Source of the DNA: Symsagittifera roscoffensis
Taxonomy: Eukaryota; Xenacoelomorpha; Acoela; Convolutidae
Length of the DNA: 64,000 nucleotides
NCBI RefSeq assembly: GCF_963678635.1
Contig: NC_087069.1
Coordinates: 12,468,530 to 12,532,529, forward strand
Direction: 5' to 3'
The position numbers and the translations under genes were made by a program. The notes under the pieces are model-generated. The model was given only the letters and a program-made list of their open reading frames with translations, made no database searches and was not told the origin of the DNA. This document shows, in pieces, positions 52,877-63,924 of this stretch; positions within the stretch are counted from its first letter, which is position 1, and the number at the start of each line of letters is the position of its first letter.

Positions 52877-53436
52877 ATGCTCAAAATGATCTTCTCAGTG
52901 CAGAATAACAACCTTATGTTCTCGGTAAAAATTTCGGGTGATTTAGTACAAACCCAAGTGCGAGAAACAGTTTGTGGAGTTTTTCCGGCACGATTGGACA
53001 TTCCAATCCAAGTCTGGCACATGGTGGAGGTGATGCGCAGGGATTTCAGCGAACAGCATACAAAGCAAGTACCCATGACAGTGAACCAACTTGGAGAAAT
53101 GCAAATGATGGAGGAAGTGGCAGAGCATGTGGGAACGAACTACCCAAAACTCCTGACTCTAGATATATGGCTCAACCATCCGACGAGTTCTTCTTTCCTT
53201 GGGAAGAGGGATCTGTGGACAACACAATTATCATCGAACAGGATGATGGGTTCTCTGAACCAAGAACTCCAGTCAGCGAATCACCAAGACAACCACCAGT
53301 GATGGAGGCAAGACCAGTTTTGCGCTCCATTGAGAACTTGCAAAATTTCTCAGCTACTCGACAGCTTTTGTTTTTTGAATATTTTGGTTGTTGTCTTGTG
53401 TTTTGTAATTTAATTTCTTTGCATCTAGTAATTTGA
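52877..53436 (+). CDS. Gene C copy 1: membrane-anchored protein with internal -1 frameshift signal
   Basis: ATG at 52877 opens a 141-codon frame ending at 53302. A heptamer C CCA AAA (53143-53149) lies in the correct phase for -1 slippage (X XXY YYZ). The -1 frame then reads a Pro/Ser/Glu-rich linker (SDEFFFPWEEGSVDNTIIIE; SEPRTPVSESPRQPPV) and a hydrophobic C-terminal segment FFEYFGCCLVFCNLISLHLV suited to span a membrane. Here it stops at TGA immediately after that segment. The first half is more protein-like in frame 0, the second in frame -1, which supports a joined product of about 187 residues. No homologue recognised. No clear downstream pseudoknot found, so an ordinary indel or an intron remains possible. 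Confidence 0.55.
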
Positions 53437-53439
53437 TAT

Positions 53440-55507
53440 AAGAGAGACAGGAAAAAAGAAATAAGGACATCGAAAATTTTGTTAAAAAATTGCAAAGGTA
53501 AAGTTTTTCAAAATTTGTTGAAAAAAATTGTTAAATCAAACTAATTTTGCAACTTGTAAATATTTTCAAAAAAATTTTATTGTAAAGATAATAAAAAAGT
53601 TGAATCAGTTTCAATAATTGTGCAAAAATATCACAAGAAAAAAAATCACTACAATTTTTCCGCACATGTTAAAAACTTTAAAATAATTTTTGCACCATGC
53701 AAAAATTTTTATAATATTTTTTGCATACTTGTTAGAAAAATCAAAAAAAAATCTCGCGATTTAATAAAAATTTTATTTAATGTTTTCGTATTTTAAAAAA
53801 AAACTGTAACAGGATTTTCTTGCACTGTTAATAATTGAAGTAATTGAAATTCTGTGTTTTAATTTTGATCAAAAAAAAAATCTCTTTTTTGCATGTATTT
53901 TGATGAAAAATATCGGAAAAACAAGGTATTAAGATTTAGATTTTTTACAATAAATATTTTTTGCATACTTGTTAGAAAAATCAGAAAAAATCTCGCGAAT
54001 TAAAAAAAAAATTTCATTTAATGTTTTCGTATTTTAAAAAAAAACTGTAACAGGATTTTCTTGCACTGTTAATAATTGAAGTAATTGAAATTCTGTGTTT
54101 TAATTTTGATCATAAAGAAATCTTTTTTTTTGCATGTATACTGATCAAAAATATTTTTTCATATATTTTTTGAAAAATGATGAGAGAAGTTGCATCGTGC
54201 AAAAAATTTTCTCTAAAAGTTTCGCACATTTATAAAAAATATCACTACAAATTTTGCAACATGCAAAGTTTTCATAATTTGTTTTGCATACTTAATAAAA
54301 AAGTCGAAGAAAATCTCGCAAATTAAGAAAAGTTTCAAAAAATAATTTCGCATTTTAAAAAAACAAACACAGGATTTTCTCGCACTTTTAAAACTTAAAG
54401 TAAATGAAATTCTGCGTTTCAATTTTGATCATAATTTAATCTCTTTTTCGCCAGTATATTGATCAAAAATATCGAAAAACAATGTATTAAGATAGTGAAT
54501 AGCACTCAAAGCCATCAAATATGAAAAATTTTTAGCAATTATTAAACAAGTTTTTTACAATAGAGATTTAAAATTATACATTTGCATAAGAAAAAAGGAG
54601 TTTGTAATTTGCTTACTTTTTTTGAAATATCATGAAAAAAGTTGCATCGTGCAAAAACTCGTCTCAAAAAATTTCGCATATATTTAAAAAAATCTTTACA
54701 AATTTTGCAACATGCAAAAATTTTCATAATTTGCTTTGCATACTTGTTAAAAAAGTCAAAGAAAAATTTTCCTAAATATTTTCTCATTATAAGGAAAACT
54801 GTAACAGAATTTTCTCTTGATCATAAAGAAATCTCTTTTTTGCATTATAATGATCAAAAATAACGGAAAAACAAGGTATTAAGATAGGGAATAGCACTCA
54901 AAGCCATCAAATAAGAAAAAATTTTTGCAATAATTAATTAGGTTTTTTACAAGAAAGGAATTTTGTACATTTGCATAAGAAAAAAGAAGTACTTTGCATA
55001 TATTTTTTGAAAAATCATAAAAGAAGTTGCATTGTGCAAAAAAATTTTGTCGAAAAGTTTCGCATATTTAAGAAAAAAAATCTCTACAAATTTCGCTATA
55101 TGCAAAAATTTTGATAATTTTTTTTGCATTTTTGTTCAAAAAATCAAAAAAAAATCGCATTCAACGAAAAACTTCGTTTTTTTGCTTTTTAAAAAAGCTG
55201 TACCAAAATTTCCCTGCAATGTTAAAAATTAAAGTTTAAGAATTTCTTTCTTTTAAGTTTGGTCAGTAAAAATTCTATTTTGCACGTATCTAAATCAAAA
55301 ACATCAGAAAAACAATGTATTAAGATAAGGAAAAGCACTCGATGTCATCAATACTGATAATTTCTAAGCAATAAGAAAAAAGAAGTTAGGTTTTGCAAAT
55401 GTATATATTTTATAAAATTTTGCAAAAAACGTGCTCAAAAATGCGCATATTTGTTGTAAAGTGATTAATATTTTTGCATCTTGTAAAAAAAAGTAACAAT
55501 AATTTAT
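53440..55507. repeat. Tract D copy 1: AT-rich diverged internal repeats
   Basis: TTGCATACTT with its surrounding ~200-bp block (CTCGCGAATTAA, TTTTCGTATTTTAAAA, CTGTAACAGGATTTTC, AACAAGGTATTAAGATA) recurs at 53721, 53961, 54284, 54736 and, more diverged, 55125. Intervals of 240-450 bases show an irregular tandem. No gene; small frames are by-products. Could be an origin-like or structural region of the unit. Confidence 0.75.
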
Positions 55508-56164
55508 TCACGAAAAGCATTTCAATTGAAATTTAATTAAGTCTGACCAGAATTTTATGAAGAAATAATCGAAAATTATTTTAAAAAAATTGACACGCTC
55601 ACTAGTTACAGAACTATAACCCTCAAGAAAACAATCAATTATTTTGAACAAATCAGATTCATATTTTGAGTTTTGCGCTTTTCGAATTCTGTCTAAAAAT
55701 TCTGAGCCCAGAACTTGCGTAGATGCAAGTTTTTGATTAGAACTTAGATAAAGTTGTTTGAACTTTTTCCGAACAAGTAGTTTTCTTGGTACGCTTAGTG
55801 TTTTTTCTGCTCATTTCCATCGTAAATTATGCTGAACTCCGCAACTAAGCTGATTGATTACTTCTACACTTGATGTGACAATACTCGAAAAGAGTCTGTG
55901 TTTGTACAAAGTGTGAAGACAATCATTTTCTTGATTTATGTTTTGATTTTTGTGTATTGATTGAAATCTCTGAAAAATTTGGCCATGAAGTGTTCCAATT
56001 AAAATTATGTGAAATTTGCAACAGTAAGAATCGTGAGTAGACACGCAATATTCTTGGATTACTTTGCATTTTGTGTAAAATTCGTTGAAAACAGAAATAA
56101 ACAATGATTTAATATTATAATCTTAATAAAATCTGGGAAGAGTTTGACACATAGCAGCCGCCAT
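55508..56164 (-). pseudogene. Gene B copy 2
   Basis: Same ATG, TAA and TGA positions as copy 1 but without its extra T, so the whole frame is in register. The last ~13 codons differ (ending KFQLKCFS) because homology with copy 1 stops near 55536, where tract D sequence begins. Several substitutions against copy 1 mark it as the older duplicate. Confidence 0.5.
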
Positions 56165-56679
56165 TAAGAAAAAGAAATTTTGCAGAAAATGGTGGAGTTA
56201 TATAGTAGTAGTCTAATATAAGTCGTACGCTAATATTTCAAAGACTCTTTCTATTCGCTAATCAACTCCCAAATTTGTCAAAACTCCCCAGCAAAGTTCT
56301 TTTTTCCATTCCTCCATTTCTCTAAAGATTTTCAAAGTTCAAAATCTTCCATGACCCATTTGCAATCAGATATCTAGAGATTTGCTTTAAAAAATTCATC
56401 AATTTTGAGTTATCCCCTCAAATCTACATCAAAATCAAGGAACTTGACTATCTACTCAAAAATCAGCAATTTCTCATCGATTATATAAATCAAATTCAAT
56501 TAACTTGATGAGAAGACTTGCAGAGATGCTACTTTTTTTAAATTTTCCTACTTTTGTTACTTATATTGGTAATATTTCATATTTTTACAGCAAACAACTT
56601 TTGGTCATTTTTTTACATTTGCTTTTGTGTATATTTTTACTTATTTTGAAGATTTAGGTCCTTAGAAGGTAAAATTTTG

Positions 56680-56872
56680 TCTGATTGGATACGACAACGA
56701 GAACAAAAATGAACATTTTTGTGATTGGAAACGACCATGCCTAAAATGGAGCTTTGTTTCCGATTGGGCGCGACTTTTCTATAAGAACTCCAAAAAATGA
56801 AAATAAAATCTGATTGGACACGACTACAATCCAAATAAGGAAAATCCTTTCTGATTGGTTAAAACCACACAT
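56680..56872 (+). promoter_or_regulatory. CTGATTGG-ACGAC array, copy 2
   Basis: All five elements conserved. A 9-base insertion (AATTGAAGG region, near 56876) distinguishes the sequence just downstream from the copies at 52.5 and 60.3 kb. Confidence 0.65.
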
Positions 56873-57061
56873 TCGAATTGAAGGTACCCCTCTCTCTTCA
56901 CTAAAAATCATTTTATTTTCAACGTAACTACCGTCAACTACCTCTTCTCTCAGCTCTAAACATTTTAATTTCAATTTAACTACCGTCAACTACTTCTCTC
57001 GCAACTTTAAATCTTGTTTCTTCTCTAAACCTTTTACTTATTCAGCTTCGCTTGCAACTAA

Positions 57062-57294
57062 ATGCTCAAAATGATCTTCTCAGTGCAGAATAACAACCTT
57101 ATGTTCTCGGTAAAAATTTCGGGTGATTTAGTACAAACCCAAGTGCGAGAAACAGTTTGTGGAGTTTTTCCGGCACGATTGGACATTCCAATCCAAGTCT
57201 GGCACATGGTGGAGGTGATGCGCAGGGATTTCAGCGAACAGCATACAAAGCAAGTACCCATGACAGTGAACCAACTTGGAGAAATGCAAATGAT
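57062..57294 (+). pseudogene. Gene C copy 2, truncated before the slippery site
   Basis: Identical start to copy 1 but homology ends at ...GEMQM, followed by filler DNA and the inverted 3' end of gene A. It lacks the slippery heptamer, linker and membrane segment, so it is a non-functional remnant. Confidence 0.8.
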
Positions 57295-57321
57295 CATAAA
57301 GAAATCTCTTTTTTGCATTAC
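57292..57321. other. Rearrangement junction with templated filler
   Basis: GATCATAAAGAAATCTCTTT and the next nine bases match tract D (about 54819-54847) but here sit between truncated C and truncated A. The left boundary shares TGAT with gene C. This is the hallmark of end-joining with copied filler. Confidence 0.75.
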
Positions 57322-58461
57322 TTGATTGTTAAATCTCAGTATTTTGACTGTTTTATCAAATCTTTCAACACTTCGTCGAGCTAGTTCTCCTACATATTCA
57401 CCTCTTTGGATATCGAAATCGTATTCAAAGATGTTTCTTTGAACAATATTCTCGACAACAGGTAAATTTTCTTTTGAAACTCCACGAAAGTTTTTAGGAT
57501 CATAAACAGACTCTGATACAAACTCTGTTAAGTATCTAGAAGTGTGAGAGTCGAGATCATTATGTCCGTTCATGTACATGGCCAAAGCACGGAAAAACAC
57601 AAATGATCTTTGTAAGGTTCATCTTCTTTGTTAGATAAAAGACAGTTCACTTGCGTATGTCTTAGTAACGGTTCGGGTAAGACAGAGTCCGGACATCCCA
57701 TTGGAATGTTTTTGAGCAAAGCAGCAAAAATTCTGACGTTAGTAATCAACTTGAATCGCCACTTTGTGTTTTGACGTTCTTGGGTACATTGCTCCACAAT
57801 AACAAATTTTTCCACTTTTCCTTGGATTGTTATCAGTTCTGCTTTAGTACCGGGCACATGGGATTTTTCAAATAAATTTTGTTTTATGGGTGTAGAAATA
57901 TTGATATTCACCAGTCTCAATATTTGGACAAAACCCAGAGCGATGTTGAGTTTAGAGGCAGAATCGAGCTTGTCGAAGACTTCTTCAAGTTTGTCGTTGA
58001 TTATTTTAGTATCTAACTTGGACATTTGGAAGTTAATTACCTTATGTCTCCCATTTTCCGTCTCCGTATCCACAAGAAAAAGTTGACAAGCACTAAGTTC
58101 CTCCTTAAATTTTTCACCATCTTCCCCTTCTTCCTCCACAATCTTGTTCAAGTCAGCCACCGTATCACTGGGTTTCCGTTGCTTAGTTCCATGTTCGTTT
58201 CTCCGGTGTTGTTCGTGAGAGTAGTAACTTGGGTACTCTTGTTCGAAAGAAGGGCAAACTGTCGACTGCTTCGAAGTTGGTTGCACATGCTTCCTCGCAA
58301 CATGATAACCTATCTCCTCTTTGCTCTTTGTATAAAAATGACAGTTTGGACACTTATGTTCCTCCTGCTTTCCACATCTCTTTCGATGTCTCGCAGCATC
58401 AGATCTCCTGTATTCCACAGTCCTCTAGTTTGACTTTCTCGTTTCGGTTAAGGGCAGGCAT
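57322..58461 (-). pseudogene. Gene A copy 2, truncated and frameshifted
   Basis: Start ATG at 58461. Compared with copy 1, the break near 50058 is absent here, giving a 282-codon main frame. The break in the first finger and the one in the T run (near 57593) are shared, so they predate amplification. After FFRALAMYMNGHNDL the frame runs through DPKNFRGVSKENLPVVENIV and GELARRSVERF into the filler junction, then reads the opposite strand of gene C as nonsense. The truncation point is thus a real deletion, not the assembly gap. Confidence 0.65.
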
Positions 58462-58599
58462 TATCCAAATTATCCAAAAAAATTTAGGACTTTGGAAATG
58501 TTTCAATTTCAATAAATCAAAGTACCAATTGAATGAAATTACCTATTTTTTTCTTTTCGCGAAGAAACGAATTGTAAAGTTTGAAGTAAAATTCAATTG

Positions 58600-58765
58600 A
58601 CTGTTTCTGATTGGTAAACAAAAAGCTTATTTATACTATTAATAACGTCATCGCCTACGCAATTATCCTTCTATGGGAACGACCTCATTCTTTAAATAGA
58701 AGTGACGTCATCACCCACGCCATTTTCCTTTTACGGTAATGACTTCATCTCTTACGTCATTCCTT
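58600..58765 (-). promoter_or_regulatory. Gene A promoter region, copy 2
   Basis: TATAAATA (minus, 58628-58635) and TGACGTCA (58703-58710) both retained. Confidence 0.5.
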
Positions 58766-59091
58766 TGAAATTTCTAGAATTTTCCAGAAATTTTTTCAAC
58801 CTATCAGAGCTAAGCAGTTTCTAGACACAATTTTTGATCCAAAATAATTATTTTTGAAAAAAGTCAATAAAAAGACATTTGAACTATCTTGAAGAAGTTA
58901 CTCTACAAGAAAAAGGAAAAATTTCCGTGCGATTTCTTTATTGATGAAATAAATGTAAATTCTTTCTTTTTTAACAATTCTTTGGACGTTTATGTTGTCC
59001 AAAACAAAGTTCTCCGACTTAAATAAAGGTTTCTTTAGGGAAACCTACTCAATCAAAGAGTTTACTTTGATCCACATATTGCGTATCAAAG

Positions 59092-59748
59092 CTATAAACT
59101 TACTGCTGAGTTACACTTGACTAAGTTTGACCAGAGTTTTATGAAGAAATAATCGAAAATTAATTTAAAAAAATTGACACGCTCACTAGTTACAGAACTA
59201 TAACCCTCAAGAAAACAATCAATTATTTTGAACAAATCAGATTCATATTTTGAGTTTTGCGCTTTTCGAATTCTGTCTAAAAATTCTGAGCCCAGAACTT
59301 GCGTAGATGCAAGTTTTTGATTAGAACTTAGATAAAGTTGTTTGAACTTTTTCCGAACAAGTAGTTTTCTTGGTACGCTTAGTGTTTTTTCTGCTCATTT
59401 CCATCGTAAATTATGCTGAACTCCGCAACTAAGCTGATTGAATACTTCTACACTTGATGTGACAATACTCGAAAAGAGTCTGTGTTTGTACAAAGTGTGA
59501 AGACAATCAATTTCTTGATTTATGTTTTGATTTTTGTGTATTGATTGAAATCTCTGAAAAATTTGGCCATGAAGTGTTCCAATTAAAATTATGTGAAAAT
59601 TGCAACAGTAAGAATCGTGAGTAGACACGCAATATTCTTGGATTACTTTGCATTTTGTGTAAAATTCGTTGAAAACAGAAATAAACAATGATTTAATATT
59701 ATAATCTTAATAAAATCTGGGAAGAGTTTGACACATAGCAGCCGCCAT
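59092..59748 (-). pseudogene. Gene B copy 3
   Basis: In register throughout except for the shared TAA and TGA. Ends at the same TAG as copy 1. Differs from copy 1 mainly by the missing extra T, so that T in copy 1 is either a recent change or a consensus error in a T run. Confidence 0.5.
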
Positions 59749-60262
59749 TAGGAAAAAGAAATTTTGCAGAAAATGGTGGAGTTATATAGTAGTAGTCTAA
59801 TATAAGTCGTACGCTAATATTTCAAAGACTCTTTTTATTCGCTACTCAACTCCCAAATTTGTCAAAACTCCCCAGCAAAGTTCTTTTTTCCATTCCTCCA
59901 TTTCTCTAAAGATTTTCAAAGTTCAAAATCTTGCATGACCCATTTGCAATCAGATATCTAGAGATTTGCTATAAAAATTCATCAATTGTGAGTTATCCCC
60001 TCAAATCTACATCAAAATCAAGGAACTTGACTATCTACTCAAAAATCAGCAATTTCTCATCGATTATATAAATCAAATTCAATTAACTTGATGAGAAGAC
60101 TTGCAGAGATGCTACTTTTTTTAAATTTTCCTACTTTTGTTATTTATATTGGTAACATTTCTTATTTTTACAGCAAACAACTTTTGGTCATTTTTTTACA
60201 TTTGCTTTTGTGTATATTTTTTTTTATTTTGAAGATTTAGGTCCTTAGAAGGTAAAATTTTG

Positions 60263-60455
60263 TCTGATTGGATACGACAACGAGAACAAAAATGAACATT
60301 TTTGTGATTGGAAACGACCATGCCTAAAATGGAGCTTTGTTTCCGATTGGGCGCGACTTTTCTATAAGAACTCCAAAAAATGAAAACGAAATCTGATTGG
60401 ACACGACTACAATCCAAATAAAGAAAATCCTTTCTGATTGGTTAAAACCACACAT
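60263..60455 (+). promoter_or_regulatory. CTGATTGG-ACGAC array, copy 3
   Basis: All five elements present and spaced as in copy 1; lies upstream of the only full-length gene C of the second unit. Confidence 0.65.
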
Positions 60456-60638
60456 TCGAGGTACCCCTCTCTCTTCACTAAAAATCATTTTATTTTCAAC
60501 GTAACTACCGTCAACTACCTCTTCTCTCAGCTCTAAACATTTTAATTTCAATTTAACTACCGTCAACTACTTCTCTCGCAACTTTAAATCTTGTTTCTTC
60601 TCTAAACCTTTTACTTATTCAGCTTCGCTTGCAACTAA

Positions 60639-61306
60639 ATGCTCAAAATGATCTTCTCAGTGCAGAATAACAACCTTATGTTCTCGGTAAAAATTTCGGG
60701 TGATTTAGTACAAACCCAAGTGCGAGAAACAGTTTGTGGAGTTTTTCCGGCACGATTGGACATTCCAATCCAAGTCTGGCACATGGTGGAGGTGATGCGC
60801 AGGGATTTCAGCGAACAGCATACAAAGCAAGTACCCATGACAGTGAACCAACTTGGAGAAATGCAAATGATGGAGGAAGTGGCAGAGCATGTGGGAACGA
60901 ACTACCCAAAACTCCTGACTCTAGATATATGGCTCAACCATCCGACGAGTTCTTCTTTCCTTGGGAAGAGGGATCTGTGGACAACACAATTATCATCGAA
61001 CAGGATGATGGGTTCTCTGAACCAAGAACTCCAGTCAGCGAATCACCAAGACAACCACCAGTGATGGAGGCAAGACCAGTTTTGCGCTCCATTGAGAACT
61101 TGCAAAATTTCTCAGCTACTCGACAGCTTTTGTTTTTTGAATATTTTGGTTGTTGTCTTGTGTTTTGTAATTTAATTTCTTTGCATCTAGTAATTTGGTA
61201 TAAGAGAGACAGGAAAAAAGAAATAAGGACATCGAAAATTTTGTTAAAAAATTGCAAAGGTAAAGTTTTTCAAAATTTGTTGAAAAAAATTGTTAAATCA
61301 AACTAA
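60639..61306 (+). CDS. Gene C copy 3, longest version with cytoplasmic tail
   Basis: Slippery heptamer at 60905-60911. After the membrane segment this copy has TGG where copy 1 has TGA, so the -1 frame runs on through a basic tail (WYKRDRKKEIRTSK ... KIVKSN) to 61306. A hydrophobic span followed by a Lys/Arg cluster fits a tail or type I anchor with the basic end in the cytoplasm. Frame 0 alone ends at 61064. This is probably the more intact allele. Confidence 0.55.
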
Positions 61307-61314
61307 TTTTGCAA

Positions 61315-63267
61315 CTTGTAAATATTTTCAAAAAAGTTTTATTGTAAAGATAATAAAAAAGTTGAATCAGTTTCAATAATTGTGAAAAAAAATCACAAGA
61401 AAAAAAATCACTACAATTTTTCCGCACATGTTAAAAACTTTAAAATAATTTTTGCACCATGCAAAAATTTTTATAATATTTTTTGCATACTTGTTAGAAA
61501 AATCAAAAAAAAATCTCGCGATTTAATAAAAATTTTATTTAATGTTTTCGTATTTTAAAAAAAAACTGTAACAGGATTTTCTTGCACTGTTAATAATTGA
61601 AGTAATTGAAATTCTGTGTTTTAATTTTGATCAAAAAAAAATCTCTTTTTTGCATGTATTTTGATGAAAAATATCGGAAAAACAAGGTATTAAGATTTAG
61701 ATTTTTTACAATAAATATTTTTTGCATACTTGTTAGAAAAATCAGAAAAAATCTCGCGAATTAAAAAAAAAATTTCATTTAATGTTTTCGTATTTTAAAA
61801 AAAAACTGTAACAGGATTTTCTTGCACTGTTAATAATTGAAGTAATTGAAATTCTGTGTTTTAATTTTGATCATAAAGAAATCTTTTTTTTGCATGTATA
61901 CTGATCAAAAATATTTTTTCATATATTTTTTGAAAAATGATGAGAGAAGTTGCATCGTGCAAAAAATTTTCTCTAAAAGTTTCGCACATTTATAAAAAAT
62001 ATCACTACAAATTTTGCAACATGCAAAGTTTTCATAATTTGTTTTGCATACTTAATAAAAAAGTCGAAGAAAATCTCGCAAATTAAGAAAAGTTTCAAAA
62101 AATAATTTCGCATTTTAAAAAAACAAACACAGGATTTTCTCGCACTTTTAAAACTTAAAGTAAATGAAATTCTGCGTTTCAATTTTGATTATAATTTAAT
62201 CTCTTTTTCGCCAGTATATTGATCAAAAATATCGAAAAACAATGTATTAAGATAGTGAATAGCACTCAAAGCCATCAAATATGAAAAATTTTTAGCAATT
62301 ATTAAACAAGTTTTTTACAATAAAGATTTAAAATTATACATTTGCATAAGAAAAAAGGAGTTTGTAATTTGCTTACTTTTTTTGAAATATCATGAAAAAA
62401 GTTGCATCGTGCAAAAACTCGTCTCAAAAAATTTCGCATATATTTAAAAAAATCTTTACAAATTTTGCAACATGCAAAAATTTTCATAATTTGCTTTGCA
62501 TACTTGTTAAAAAAGTCAAAGAAAAATTTTCCTAAATATTTTCTCATTATAAGGAAAACTGTAACAGAATTTTCTCTTGATCATAAAGAAATCTCTTTTT
62601 TGCATTATAATGATCAAAAATAACGGAAAAACAAGGTATTAAGATAGGGAATAGCACTCAAAGCCATCAAATAAGAAAAATTTTTTGCAATAATTAATTA
62701 AGTTTTTTACAAGAAAGGAATTTTGTACATTTGCATAAGAAAAAAGAAGTACTTTGCATATATTTTTTGAAAAATCATAAAAGAAGTTGCATTGTGCAAA
62801 AAAATTTTGTCGAAAAGTTTCGCATATTTAAGAAAAAAAATCTCTACAAATTTCGCTATATGCAAAAATTTTGATAATTTTTTTTGCATTTTTGTTCAAA
62901 AAATCAAAAAAAAATCGCATTCAACGAAAAACTTCGTTTTTTTGCTTTTTAAAAAAGCTGTACCAAAATTTCCCTGCAATGTTAAAAATTAAAGTTTAAG
63001 AATTTCTTTCTTTTAAGTTTGGTCAGTAAAAATTCTATTTTGCACGTATCTAAATCAAAAACATCAGAAAAACAGTGTATTAAGATAAGGAAAAGCACTC
63101 GATGTCATCAATACTGATAATTTCTAAGCAATAAGAAAAAAGAAGTTAGGTTTTGCAAATGTATAAATTTTATAAAATTTTGCAAAAAACGTGCTCAAAA
63201 ATGCGCATATTTGTTGTAAAGTGATTAATATTTTTGCATCTTGTAAAAAAAAGTAACAATAATTTAT
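61315..63267. repeat. Tract D copy 2
   Basis: Nearly identical to tract D copy 1, including its irregular internal repeats; differences are single substitutions and homopolymer lengths. Confidence 0.75.
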
Positions 63268-63924
63268 TCACGAAAAGCATTTCAATTGAAATTTAATTAA
63301 GTCTGACCAGAATTTTATGAAGAAATAATCGAAAATTATTTTAAAAAAATTGACACGCTCACTAGTTACAGAACTATAACCCTCAAGAAAACAATCAATT
63401 ATTTTGAACAAATCAGATTCATATTTTGAGTTTTGCGCTTTTCGAATTCTGTCTAAAAATTCTGAGCCCAGAACTTGCGTAGATGCAAGTTTTTGATTAG
63501 AACTTAGATAAAGTTGTTTGAACTTTTTCCGAACAAGTAGTTTTCTTGGTACGCTTAGTGTTTTTTCTGCTCATTTCCATCGTAAATTATGCTGAACTCC
63601 GCAACTAAGCTGATTGATTACTTCTACACTTGATGTGACAATACTCGAAAAGAGTCTGTGTTTGTACAAAGTGTGAAGACAATCAATTTCTTGATTTATG
63701 TTTTGATTTTTGTGTATTGATTGAAATCTCTGAAAAATTTGGCCATGAAGTGTTCCAATTAAAATTATGTGAAATTTGCAACAGTAAGAATCGTGAGTAG
63801 ACACGCAATATTCTTGGATTACTTTGCATTTTGTGTAAAATTCGTTGAAAACAGAAATAAACAATGATTTAATATTATAATCTTAATAAAATCTGGGAAG
63901 AGTTTGACACATAGCAGCCGCCAT
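63268..63924 (-). pseudogene. Gene B copy 4
   Basis: Matches copy 2 in its diverged C-terminus and in surrounding sequence, as expected for the equivalent position of the next unit. The same two in-frame stops are present. Confidence 0.5.

Noticed and set aside
51632-63864. The four identical-looking gene B frames as independent proof of a gene
   Set aside because: The copies are recent duplicates, so conservation among them does not show selection.
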